A DNA stretch of 64,000 nucleotides from Synechococcus sp. BIOS-U3-1. GTDB lineage: Bacteria > Cyanobacteriota > Cyanobacteriia > PCC-6307 > Cyanobiaceae. Both the position numbers and the translations under genes were made by a program. Position 1 is the first letter of the stretch; every line of letters begins with the position of its first letter. The notes beneath the pieces are model-generated. The model was not told where the DNA came from. It was given only the letters and a program-made list of their open reading frames with translations, and ran no database searches. Shown one piece after another: positions 26,395 through 33,774 of this stretch. The stretch lies in the NCBI RefSeq assembly GCF_014279975.1, contig NZ_CP047936.1, positions 372,001 to 436,000 on the forward strand. Reading direction: 5' to 3'.

Positions 26395-26970
26395 GTGGGC
26401 TGCAGGTTGGTGAAACGCCAGAGCGATGAAAGTTTGCTTTGGGGCGTGATTGTGGAAACGGAGGCGTATGCGCAGGATGAGCCTGCCTGTCATGGTTACC
26501 GCCGCCGTTCACCGCAGAACGAAACGCTGTTTGGTGAGCCTGGTCGGTTCTACGTGTACGTGAGCTATGGCATTCACCATTGCGTGAATGTGGTCACCGA
26601 TCGTCCTGAATGGGCGAACGGAGTGTTGCTACGTGCCGTTGCGATGCCTGGCGAGCCTGAACGGATAGCGGCAGGGCCTGGTTTGCTGGCACGTCGTTTC
26701 GGGATCGATCGCAATTGTGATGCTCTGTCGGTTTGTGGAGACTGTGATCTCTGGTTGGCACCCCGCCCCTCGGAGCTCATCGAACCTGCTTTGGTGACGA
26801 CCACCAGGATTGGGGTCAGCCAGGGGGAGCAGCTGCCTCTGCGTTGGTATTTGAAGAGCAGTCGCAGCATCAGCAAACGCGCGCGTGGCGATCGCTCACC
26901 AAAGCCAACCGATGCCTTCCAGCTCAGCGCGAGCTGGGCACCTGAGCCATACCCATCTACGATGGTCTGA
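26395..26970 (+). CDS. DNA-3-methyladenine glycosylase (AAG/MPG family)
   Basis: Base-excision repair enzyme removing alkylated purines. From the GTG at 26395 the 191 residues show [20 protein letters not shown] with the catalytic Glu, [20 protein letters not shown] and [15 protein letters not shown]. But the family's conserved beginning ([18 protein letters not shown]) is encoded upstream in the same frame, from about 26356, open back to a stop at 26296. No ATG, GTG, TTG, CTG or ATT lies between that stop and 26395. Either a rare codon such as ATC (26308 or 26323) starts it, or a small lesion removed the start. Ends 16 bases before pyrB. Confidence 0.85.
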   Translation: MGCRLVKRQSDESLLWGVIVETEAYAQDEPACHGYRRRSPQNETLFGEPGRFYVYVSYGIHHCVNVVTDRPEWANGVLLRAVAMPGEPERIAAGPGLLARRFGIDRNCDALSVCGDCDLWLAPRPSELIEPALVTTTRIGVSQGEQLPLRWYLKSSRSISKRARGDRSPKPTDAFQLSASWAPEPYPSTMV

Positions 26971-26986
26971 AGTGAGGTGAGGCCAG

Positions 26987-28027
26987 TTGAGCGCCTGGAC
27001 ACACCGACACATCCTTGATCTCGCAGCCTTTTCGTTAGAAGACTTTGCGACTGTCCTGGAGTTGGCCCATCGCTTCAGATCGATGCCGGCCACAGGTGCT
27101 CGTCGCCTGCCTGCCCTGCAGGGTCGCTTGGTGGCCACCCTGTTTTTTGAGCCAAGCACGCGGACCCGCAGCAGTTTCGAGCTGGCTGCCAAGCGCCTTT
27201 CTGCAGACGTCTCCAGTTTTTCGCCCTCGAGCAGTTCGCTCAGCAAGGGGGAGTCACTGCTCGATACAGCACGCACTTATGTGGCCATGGGCGCCGACAT
27301 GCTCGTGGTGCGTCACCGCTGCACGGGTGTGCCTCGCCAGCTGGCGGAAGCCCTCGAACGCACCGGTGAACGCACCGTGATCCTTAATGCCGGTGATGGT
27401 CTGCACAGCCATCCCAGTCAGGGACTGCTCGATCTTTATACCCTTGCTCACCACTTTGCCCCCAGTCGTCCTCTGCCGCAGGCTCTGGATGGTCGTCGCA
27501 TCGTGATTGTTGGCGATGTGCTCCATTCCCGTGTGGCGCGCTCAAATCTTTGGGCTCTGACTGCCTGTGGTGCCGAAGTCGTGCTCTGCGGTCCGCCCAG
27601 TTTGCTGCCAGATGCTTTCGCCAATTTCATCGCTGGACCGCCGCCAGGCCAGGCCAGTGATCCCGTTGCGAAGCGCGGTTCGTTGACCATCTGCCGCGAC
27701 CTTGATGCTGCGCTGAATGGGGCTGATGCGGTGATGACCCTGCGCTTGCAGAAGGAACGCATGCGTCAGCACCTGCTCAGCGCACTTGATCGTTACCACC
27801 GTGATTACGGTCTCAGCCATGAGCGCTTGGCTCGATGCGGCGCTTCGATTCCTGTGCTGCACCCTGGCCCAGTCAACCGGGGGATCGAGATGAGTGGTGC
27901 CCTGCTCGATGACCTGAGCGCCAACCTGGTGGAGAGTCAGGTGAGCAATGGAATCCCAATCAGGATGGCCTTGCTTTATTTGATGGCAGCGGCGGAATCC
28001 TCTGTGGACTCTCCTGCTTTGGGTTGA
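26987..28027 (+). CDS. pyrB: Aspartate carbamoyltransferase catalytic subunit
   Basis: Makes carbamoyl-aspartate, the committed step of pyrimidine synthesis. The 346-residue protein has the carbamoyl-phosphate loop [19 protein letters not shown], the [14 protein letters not shown] lid, VVRHRCTG, and the substrate loop [13 protein letters not shown]. The start is TTG at 26987, directly before the typical N-terminus [11 protein letters not shown]. Only 16 bases separate it from the glycosylase gene. Its last 52 bases overlap the end of the convergent ndbB. Confidence 0.95.
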   Translation: MSAWTHRHILDLAAFSLEDFATVLELAHRFRSMPATGARRLPALQGRLVATLFFEPSTRTRSSFELAAKRLSADVSSFSPSSSSLSKGESLLDTARTYVAMGADMLVVRHRCTGVPRQLAEALERTGERTVILNAGDGLHSHPSQGLLDLYTLAHHFAPSRPLPQALDGRRIVIVGDVLHSRVARSNLWALTACGAEVVLCGPPSLLPDAFANFIAGPPPGQASDPVAKRGSLTICRDLDAALNGADAVMTLRLQKERMRQHLLSALDRYHRDYGLSHERLARCGASIPVLHPGPVNRGIEMSGALLDDLSANLVESQVSNGIPIRMALLYLMAAAESSVDSPALG

Positions 28028-29481
28028 GGTGAAAGACCGGAAACCTGATTGGAGTAGTAGTCCATCGCTGCTCGCAGTGCTGCTCCAGGCTCTGAGATGG
28101 ATGGGCCTGCGCCTGGTGCCATCGGGAACGCAGCATCCGGTGCGTCCAACCCCATGTGCTGACTTGGCATGCCTGTCAGCAACATCGATGCTCTGGCTTG
28201 AGAGACCACCGCAAAGATCCATTTCAGTAGTAACGAGAAGCGATTCTCCTCATTGGGCATGAAGGCGAGGTGAGCAGCGGCCCAAAGCAGCCAGCCAAGA
28301 CCGCCCTTGAATTTCAATCCACGCAAGTCTGCGACCGCGTCGACGCGATCCAGTACGGCCATGCTGCCGAAATCAAACCAACTGAAATTCGGCCGTGATC
28401 CGCCGGCCACAATTGCGGCAATATCTTTGCCCACAAATCCTCCTGCTTGGGTTGCAGGTCCTGCCATTCCAGGCAGCTGATTTCCATCTCGGGTGTGCTT
28501 GTAGCAGCAGAGATCACCCACCACTCGGATCTCGGGATGCCCCTTCATGGAGAAGTCTGGCTCCACAATCACGCGGCCGGCACGGTCCGTCTCGCAGCCC
28601 ACGGAATCCGCCAATTTGCGCCCCAGGTGAGAGGGCCGAACACCGGCGGTCCAGATCACTGTGGCTGCCTGCAGACGGCGCTCACCATCGGGTGTTCCCA
28701 CAATCACTTCACCGGGTTGCATGCTCTGAACACGCCCTTTGAACAGAAACTCCACGCCAAGCGCTGACAACGTTTTCTGCGCAGCTTGAGAGAGCTCTTT
28801 GGGCATCGCTCTGAGGACGCGGTCGCCTGGGTCGACCAGAATGATCCTGGTGTTTTCCAGATTCAGCTGGCGAAATTCCTTGCGCATGGCATTGCGCATT
28901 AACTCGGAGGCGGCTCCTGCCATTTCGCAACCGGAGGGCCCTCCTCCAACGATCACGACGGTCTGTAGGAAGCGACGTGCCTCAGGGTCAGGAGTCTGTT
29001 CGGCCTGCTCCATGGCCATCAGCAACCGCCGTCTGATCTCTTCGGCGTGCTCCAGGATTTTCATCGGTGGTGCAAAGGTCCGCCACTCTTCGTGGCCAAA
29101 GAAGGTGCTTCCGGATCCTGTTGCCAGCACTAGGTGGTCATAGCTGTAGGCCTTGCCGCTGAAGACGATCTGCTTCTCTTCTGGCTTGATCTCAGTCACT
29201 TCGCCAAGCAGAACCTGCACGTTGCTTTGGCGTCCGACGAGCTGTCGTAAGGGAGTTGCTACATCACCGCTAGAGACCAGCCCTGTCGCAACTTGATAAA
29301 GCAGAGGCTGGAACAAATTGAAGTTGCGTTTGTCGATCAGGGTGACGCGAACGTCTGCCTTGGCCAGCGCCTTGCAGGCACGAACACCCGCAAATCCGCC
29401 GCCCACAATGACGACGTGGGGCGCATGACGAAGGCGCTCTTGAGGTGGATCCAGCTCGAGGAAATAATGCTCTCCAGCCAT
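27976..29481 (-). CDS. ndbB: Type II NAD(P)H dehydrogenase (NDH-2)
   Basis: Single-subunit flavoenzyme oxidising NAD(P)H and reducing quinones without pumping protons. The 501-residue protein has two dinucleotide folds: [17 protein letters not shown] near residue 25 for FAD and [20 protein letters not shown] near 170 for NAD(P)H. It also has WTAGVRPS and the FAD segment [14 protein letters not shown]-terminal amphipathic stretch likely binds the membrane. In cyanobacteria NDH-2 is often proposed as a redox sensor. Converges on pyrB with a 52-base overlap. Which of the ndbA/B/C paralogues it is cannot be fixed from sequence alone. Confidence 0.88.
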   Translation of the reverse strand: MAGEHYFLELDPPQERLRHAPHVVIVGGGFAGVRACKALAKADVRVTLIDKRNFNLFQPLLYQVATGLVSSGDVATPLRQLVGRQSNVQVLLGEVTEIKPEEKQIVFSGKAYSYDHLVLATGSGSTFFGHEEWRTFAPPMKILEHAEEIRRRLLMAMEQAEQTPDPEARRFLQTVVIVGGGPSGCEMAGAASELMRNAMRKEFRQLNLENTRIILVDPGDRVLRAMPKELSQAAQKTLSALGVEFLFKGRVQSMQPGEVIVGTPDGERRLQAATVIWTAGVRPSHLGRKLADSVGCETDRAGRVIVEPDFSMKGHPEIRVVGDLCCYKHTRDGNQLPGMAGPATQAGGFVGKDIAAIVAGGSRPNFSWFDFGSMAVLDRVDAVADLRGLKFKGGLGWLLWAAAHLAFMPNEENRFSLLLKWIFAVVSQARASMLLTGMPSQHMGLDAPDAAFPMAPGAGPSISEPGAALRAAMDYYSNQVSGLSPQPKAGESTEDSAAAIK

Positions 29482-29559
29482 GGAAGCAAGATTGAAAATC
29501 TCAATTCAGCGTATGGATGCCGGAAGGTTTTGTCTGCGCTTCTCGCAACTTGGTGCTGG

Positions 29560-29901
29560 TTAAAGCAACTTGAATCCTTCAAGTAGCAATCCATAAAGCA
29601 GCCCAATTCGCGTCATATCGAGCAGTTGTCGACCTAAGTGACTGTTGCGTTCTTTGGCCCAGTGCCTTCTTGCCCGAACCATTACTTCCATCAGCCCGAC
29701 ACTGAGCATCGCTGCCACAGGATCCATCAGATTGAGAGCACCTGAGACGGAAGCCACTCCGTTCCCGATCATGAAACTTCCCGTTAGGGCGATGAGCAGG
29801 AGTGATGCTCTCCTCCAGGGATTAGTCGCCCACAGATCAAGCCTCGTCGTGGCTTCGCCGAACGTTCGCTGAAGTCGTGTCGCTTGGAGAGGCGCTGTCA
29901 C
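29560..29901 (-). CDS. ycf20: Ycf20/DUF565 membrane protein
   Basis: A 113-residue protein with two or three hydrophobic segments (about 33-55, 60-75 and 95-110). DLWATNPWRRASLLLIALTGSFMIGNGVAS followed by LNLMDPVAAMLSVGLMEVMV matches the DUF565/Ycf20 pattern of cyanobacteria and plastids. In green algae a Ycf20 homologue is linked to non-photochemical quenching; the cyanobacterial role is unclear. Upstream of ndbB on the same strand, with a large inverted repeat just before its start. Confidence 0.75.
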   Translation of the reverse strand: MTAPLQATRLQRTFGEATTRLDLWATNPWRRASLLLIALTGSFMIGNGVASVSGALNLMDPVAAMLSVGLMEVMVRARRHWAKERNSHLGRQLLDMTRIGLLYGLLLEGFKLL

Positions 29902-29920
29902 TTGGGCCTCCCCTTAAAAG

Positions 29921-29974
29921 AGAGGCAGGGACAACAACCGATGATCCCCATCACCCGGCCCGAACCCTGCCTCT
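29921..29974. repeat. 10-bp perfect inverted repeat with nested inner hairpin
   Basis: AGAGGCAGGG at 29921-29930 faces CCCTGCCTCT at 29965-29974 around a 34-base loop, inside which TGATCCCCATCA can form a second hairpin. It lies about 20 bases before the ycf20 start on the minus strand. It could be an RNA structure in the ycf20 leader, an operator, or a terminator for the gene upstream (a short T run follows on the minus strand). Confidence 0.5.
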
Positions 29975-30126
29975 CAATGTATACACCATTTGTGGGGTGA
30001 TTGCCTCTATCAACCGCTACATATTGAGGCTTTTGATGCAAAAAGCCTGAAATTGACTGATCCTGTGAAAGTTTCTTTCCAAAGAAAAGCCTGAACAGCT
30101 CTGGTTGGCAAGGGGAGGCTTCAGGA

Positions 30127-30327
30127 TCAATCGGATTCAGCTTTTGCTTTCCGAGAGCTTTTGCCTTCAAGAAGTTCAAGTAGCGCTTCCATTTGAGCCA
30201 TCACGCCACGCACTTCTCCGGCTTCTGGAAGGAGGCCGTCTTCCATGACGCCCTGATGCATTTCCCTGAGTTCCTGGCGGATGTAGCGCAGATGGCTCAC
30301 TACCTGTTCTCTTTTCGACTGAGACAT
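30127..30327 (-). CDS. 66-residue helical protein of unknown function
   Basis: From the ATG at 30327 the protein reads MSQSKREQVVSHLRYIRQEL and continues with HQGVMEDGLLPEAGEVRGV, then an amphipathic helix with Leu/Glu and a basic tail (SSRKAKAESD). A longer start at 30393 is possible but adds a basic, poorly conserved-looking extension overlapping the spacer to the gene above. No family recognised. It follows two other tiny genes on the same strand. Confidence 0.6.
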   Translation of the reverse strand: MSQSKREQVVSHLRYIRQELREMHQGVMEDGLLPEAGEVRGVMAQMEALLELLEGKSSRKAKAESD

Positions 30328-30393
30328 CAATCGTGGCTTTCTCAGCCTCTCTTTTACCGCATGGCCTGATTGGAACGCTTCTAACAGCCTCAA

Positions 30394-30546
30394 TCAACGG
30401 CGAGAAAGGCCACCTGCCAGAAGAATCAGACCGTAGGTCAATAGAGCGGAAGGTCTGACGAGCACTGAAAGGCAGGCGGTGATGCTGAGCGCAATGAGCA
30501 GCGAAGGCCGGCTCGCATGCCTAAAGCCAAGCGTGGGCCAGATCAT
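30394..30546 (-). CDS. 50-residue small membrane protein
   Basis: ORF from ATG at 30546 to TGA at 30394: an N-terminus MIWPTLGFRHASRPSLLIAL then a hydrophobic middle (LSITACLSVLVRPSALLTYG) and a basic end (GGLSRR). One long or two short membrane helices are possible. It begins only 3 bases after the stop of the PCP_red-like gene, which argues that it is real and co-translated. No family recognised; short length keeps the confidence modest. Confidence 0.5.
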   Translation of the reverse strand: MIWPTLGFRHASRPSLLIALSITACLSVLVRPSALLTYGLILLAGGLSRR

Positions 30547-30549
30547 GGT

Positions 30550-30723
30550 TTAGCGCTTCGCAAACTTCGCCCTGGCTCTGGCGTAAAAACTTGAATCAAT
30601 GCAGTCAAGTAGGCACTCCCGGGCCATTGATTCAATCCTTCGGCGAACTGCCGGGCGCACAAAAAAGGGGACTTCCTTGAGCAACTTCTCTGCTTCAGCA
30701 CTCCAATTCAACCTTGATCTCAA
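30550..30723 (-). CDS. Small PCP_red-domain protein
   Basis: A 57-residue protein (TTG at 30723; another TTG at 30711 would give 53 residues) ending in TAA at 30550. NWSAEAEKLLKEVPFFVRPA followed by VRRRIESMARE is the core of the PCP_red domain (W-x2-EA-x3-L-x2-VPFFVR-x2-VR-x2-IE-x2-AR), found at the C-terminus of light-independent protochlorophyllide reductase subunit B (ChlB) and as small stand-alone proteins in cyanobacteria. The second half, which often carries an ITxExV motif, is diverged. The reductase itself is not in the window, so the role is unknown. Confidence 0.7.
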   Translation of the reverse strand: MRSRLNWSAEAEKLLKEVPFFVRPAVRRRIESMARECLLDCIDSSFYARARAKFAKR

Positions 30724-30733
30724 AAGACCACGA

Positions 30734-30806
30734 TGGAGAATAGGGGATTCGAACCCCTGACCTCTGCGGTGCGATCGCAGCGCTCTACCAGCTGAGCTAA
30801 ATCCCC
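30734..30806 (-). tRNA. tRNA-Ala (anticodon CGC)
   Basis: A 73-nt tRNA on the minus strand starting GGGGATTTAGCTCAGCTGGT. The anticodon stem CTGCG/CGCAG encloses loop ATCGCAC, anticodon CGC, reading GCG alanine codons. The T-arm AGGGGTTCGAATCCCCT is perfect. The G3-U70 pair, the alanyl-tRNA synthetase identity element, is present. The acceptor has one U6-U67 mismatch. No CCA is encoded. Confidence 0.93.
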
Positions 30807-30877
30807 GGGGTGTGCAACTTAGCGCCGGTTTTCAAAAGCACTCAAAGGCAAAATGATCACCAGTGCTTCGTGCCCGC

Positions 30878-31081
30878 ATGCTGATCACTCCGGAGCGACT
30901 GGCTTCCTTTGATGAGGCATCAGTTGCGATGCTGGCGCGCCGTTTGGAGTACGACGACTACCCAACTCCCTTTGAAGGCTTGAGTGACTGGCATCTGTTA
31001 AGGGCCCTCGCCATCCATCGACCGGAGCTCACCGCTCCCTATGCCCATCTGATCGACCAGGAACCCTTCGACGAGGACTGA
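30878..31081 (+). CDS. DUF2555-like small cyanobacterial protein
   Basis: About 67 residues from the ATG at 30878; an upstream ATG at 30863 adds five residues. The protein has LTPERL-like start MLITPERLASFDEASVAMLA then RRLEYDDYPTPFEGLSDWHL and LRALAIHRPELTAPYAHLID. The acidic YDDYPTPFEGL core and WHLLRA segment resemble the DUF2555 family of cyanobacteria, recalled from memory. Function unknown. Ends 4 bases before coaBC, so it is probably in the same operon. Confidence 0.6.
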   Translation: MLITPERLASFDEASVAMLARRLEYDDYPTPFEGLSDWHLLRALAIHRPELTAPYAHLIDQEPFDED

Positions 31082-31085
31082 GCCA

Positions 31086-32348
31086 ATGCCAGGACTGCTG
31101 AACGGACGACGGGTGCTGGTGGCTGCCTCGGGAAGTATTGCGGCTGTCAAGACTCCGCTGCTGGTCAGTGCGCTTGTTCAGGCGGGGGCTCAGGTCCGCT
31201 GTGTGCTCACCGCCAGCGCTGCCCGCTTGGTGAGCCCACTGGCTCTGGCAACGCTCAGTCGTCAGCCTTGCTTGCAAGACAAGGACCAATGGGATCCTGT
31301 GCGCCCGCGACCACTGCATATCGAACTCGCTGAATGGGCGGATCTGGTGGTGGTGGCCCCTCTCAGTGCAACATCTCTGTCCCGTTGGGTTCAGGGCGAT
31401 GGCGAGGGATTGCTGGCCAGTCTTCTGTTGGCTTGTGAGTGTCCAGTTTTGGCGGCGCCAGCGATGAACACCGCCATGTGGAAACACAAAGCAGTTCAGC
31501 GCAACTGGAACCTTCTGCTTGACGATCCTCGTGTGCTGCCCCTGGCGCCTGAGGGTGGTCTGCTCGCCTGTGATCGACTCGGCACAGGCCGCATGTCTGA
31601 CCCCGTCAGAATTGAGCTGGCTGCCGCAAGCGCCCTCTTACAAGCCACTTCTCAGGGCCTGCTCAAATCCGATTGGCGTGGGAAGCATGTGCTGGTCAGC
31701 GCCGGTCCGACTTTGGAGTCTTTGGACTGTGTTCGCGTCCTGTCCAACCGCAGCAGTGGCCGCATGGGTGTTCTGCTTGCCCAGGCCGCTCATCTACGCG
31801 GTGCGACCGTTGATTTGGTGCATGGCCCGCTGCAGGTTCCACCGTCATGGCTGGAAGGTCTGCAGTGTCATCCAGTGGTGGGCAGTGCTGCCATGGACGA
31901 CATGCTCCAACAATTGCAGCCGAAAGCAGATGCAGTGTTGATGTGCGCTGCTGTGTCCGATGTGCGCCGCACCAGCTCCAGCGTTGTGGAAAAGCTACCG
32001 AAGCAGCAACTTATTGGCTCGATGGAGGGTGGTTGGGAGCTGGTGCCTGATCTACTTCAATCACTAGTGGGTAGGCGTTCTGCGGGTCAATCTGTGCTGG
32101 GTTTTGCCGCTCTGACAGGTTCTGACCAGCAAATACTTGAGCTCGGTCGTCAAAAGCTCCAAGCCAAGGGCTGTGATCTCTTAATGGTCAATCCTGTTGA
32201 CCGCCTCGGTCAGGGGTTCGACAGTGATCAGAACAGCGGCTGGCTTTTAGGGCCTGGGAATCATCATCAGGTCTGTCCTCTCGAGGACAAGCTCGTCTTA
32301 TCCCACCGGTTGCTGGATCGACTGTTGGAGATCAATCGGACCACTTGA
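31086..32348 (+). CDS. coaBC: Bifunctional phosphopantothenoylcysteine decarboxylase / phosphopantothenate-cysteine ligase
   Basis: Two steps of coenzyme A synthesis. The 420-residue protein has an N-terminal CoaC flavoprotein domain: VLVAASGSIAAVKTPLLVSAL, the catalytic His in PLHIELAEWADLVVVAPLSA, PAMNTAMW and the Cys in GGLLACDRLGTGRM. A C-terminal CoaB ligase domain begins near residue 200 with VLVSAGPTLESLDCVRVLSN and SSGRMG. The fused arrangement is the common bacterial form. Downstream of the DUF2555-like gene by 4 bases. Confidence 0.94.
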   Translation: MPGLLNGRRVLVAASGSIAAVKTPLLVSALVQAGAQVRCVLTASAARLVSPLALATLSRQPCLQDKDQWDPVRPRPLHIELAEWADLVVVAPLSATSLSRWVQGDGEGLLASLLLACECPVLAAPAMNTAMWKHKAVQRNWNLLLDDPRVLPLAPEGGLLACDRLGTGRMSDPVRIELAAASALLQATSQGLLKSDWRGKHVLVSAGPTLESLDCVRVLSNRSSGRMGVLLAQAAHLRGATVDLVHGPLQVPPSWLEGLQCHPVVGSAAMDDMLQQLQPKADAVLMCAAVSDVRRTSSSVVEKLPKQQLIGSMEGGWELVPDLLQSLVGRRSAGQSVLGFAALTGSDQQILELGRQKLQAKGCDLLMVNPVDRLGQGFDSDQNSGWLLGPGNHHQVCPLEDKLVLSHRLLDRLLEINRTT

Positions 32349-32385
32349 AGTAGGCAGCCAGCCCAACTTGAAGCAGCCATCCAGT

Positions 32386-32691
32386 TCAAGCAGCCATGTC
32401 GGCGGGATCCTGCTCCAGCAGGTCGATGAAGGTGCGCAATTGAAGGCGGGGGATGTAGGGCCAACCTCCGCTGCGTTCCATCGTTTTGAGCAGAGCGAAC
32501 AGCTTTTGGCGGTCTTCGGGAAGGCTTTCCCGAAACGCACCATCCTGAATCTCTCTGTGAAGGGCTTCCAGATCTCGCAAAAGCAACAGCAGAGACTCGG
32601 GATCGCCTTGATGCTGATCTGAGAGCTCACGGAGTGTTTTCAGCGCCGGCTGCAGCTTTTCCTTGATGGTTTCACTGCCGTCGTGCTGCAT
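32386..32691 (-). CDS. 101-residue helical protein divergent from psbO
   Basis: From the ATG at 32691 the product starts MQHDGSETIKEKLQPALKTL and continues with ELSDQHQGDPESLLLLLRDL, mostly charged helix, ending LRTFIDLLEQDPADMAA. The frame stays open upstream through the psbO leader, but this ATG is the first one placed plausibly for a divergent gene. No family recognised. Convergent with coaBC (37-base gap) and sharing a 118-base promoter region with psbO. Confidence 0.6.
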   Translation of the reverse strand: MQHDGSETIKEKLQPALKTLRELSDQHQGDPESLLLLLRDLEALHREIQDGAFRESLPEDRQKLFALLKTMERSGGWPYIPRLQLRTFIDLLEQDPADMAA

Positions 32692-32809
32692 TGAGAACAC
32701 TTCACGTTGTTGAGACGTGCAAAACGCTAGCCGGTGCGGCCGTTTGACACCTGTAAGATCCGCCTGTCCGGTTGACTTCGTCAATAGCCGGGGTTTCGGC
32801 TTCTCCTCC

Positions 32810-33631
32810 ATGCGCATCCGTCCTCTGCTGGCCCTTGTGCTGGCTTTCTGTCTGACCTTCGTCACTGCCTGCAGCGGAGATGCTCAGGCTGTTGATCGCT
32901 CGAACATCACGTACGACGACATCCGTAACACTGGCAAGGCGAATGATTGCCCCACGCTTCCTGAGTCCGCCCGCGGCACGATTCCACTCACACCTGGGAC
33001 CGATTACCAGCTGCGTGCCATCTGCATGCATCCCAGCCAGGTCTTCGTGAAGGGTGAGCCCGCTAACAAGCGCCAGGAAGCTCAGTTCGTCGAAGGCAAG
33101 ATCCTTACCCGTTACACCTCCAGCCTCGATCAGGTCTATGGAGACCTCGTCGTGAGTGAGAACAGCCTCTCCTTCAAAGAGAAAGGCGGCATTGACTTCC
33201 AGCCCATCACCGTGTTGGTTCCCGGTGGTGAGGAGTTTCCTTTCACGTTCTCCAGTAAGAATCTCCAGGCTCAGGCTGAGGGTGCTGCCATCACCACCAG
33301 TACTGACTTCGAGGGTGAGTACCGCACACCCAGCTACCGCACTAGCAACTTCATTGATCCAAAAGGTCGTGCTCTCACCACTGGGGTGGACTACCCCCAG
33401 GGCCTGATCGGTCTCGGTGGTGACTACCAGAAGCTCGATAAGGAAAACAAGAAGCGCTACATCGATGGTCAGGGTGTGATGAGTCTGTCCATCACCAAAG
33501 TTGATCCCGAAACCGGCGAATTCGCTGGCGTGTTCTCCGCGATTCAGCCCTCCGACTCAGATATGGGTGGTCGTGAAGTTGTTGACGTGAAAATCACTGG
33601 AGAGCTCTTCGGCCAGCTTGAGGAAGTCTGA
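32810..33631 (+). CDS. psbO: Photosystem II manganese-stabilising protein PsbO
   Basis: Extrinsic lumenal subunit that shields the Mn4CaO5 cluster. From the ATG at 32810 the precursor has 273 residues. Its signal peptide is MRIRPLLALVLAFCLTFVTA with Cys21 just after it and an AQA cleavage option at 25-27 before VDRSNITYDDIRNTGKANDC, the mature PsbO start. VTAC could serve as a lipobox, so lipidation is possible. The beta-barrel landmarks FEGEYRTPSYRTSNFIDPKG and GVMSLSITKVDPETGEFAGV follow. A strong terminator lies downstream. Confidence 0.96.
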   Translation: MRIRPLLALVLAFCLTFVTACSGDAQAVDRSNITYDDIRNTGKANDCPTLPESARGTIPLTPGTDYQLRAICMHPSQVFVKGEPANKRQEAQFVEGKILTRYTSSLDQVYGDLVVSENSLSFKEKGGIDFQPITVLVPGGEEFPFTFSSKNLQAQAEGAAITTSTDFEGEYRTPSYRTSNFIDPKGRALTTGVDYPQGLIGLGGDYQKLDKENKKRYIDGQGVMSLSITKVDPETGEFAGVFSAIQPSDSDMGGREVVDVKITGELFGQLEEV

Positions 33632-33674
33632 TTCCTTCAACTCAGTTCGATTCAACACAGTTGGATCAGCAACG

Positions 33675-33695
33675 AGGGGCTTCGGCCCCTTTTTT
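33675..33695 (+). terminator. Rho-independent terminator of psbO
   Basis: AGGGGC-TTCG-GCCCCT hairpin with a stable TTCG tetraloop, directly followed by a T run, 43 bases after the psbO stop. Confidence 0.9.
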
Positions 33696-33774
33696 GTTGT
33701 GACCCCTGTTCGCTGAAGCTGCAGGCTGTTGTCTGGGAGAATCGCGCCGTCTCCCTAAACCACTCCGGCTTTTC

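Noticed and set aside
26114-26395. A 93-codon plus-strand ORF leading into the glycosylase gene
   Set aside because: It is in a different frame from the glycosylase N-terminus, Ser/Leu-rich with no family match, and ends where the glycosylase frame begins; better explained as chance.
30027-30048. AGGCTTTT / AAAAGCCT hairpin as a terminator for the 66-residue gene
   Set aside because: The stem is good, but neither strand has a T run after it, so termination is not supported; left out of the feature list.
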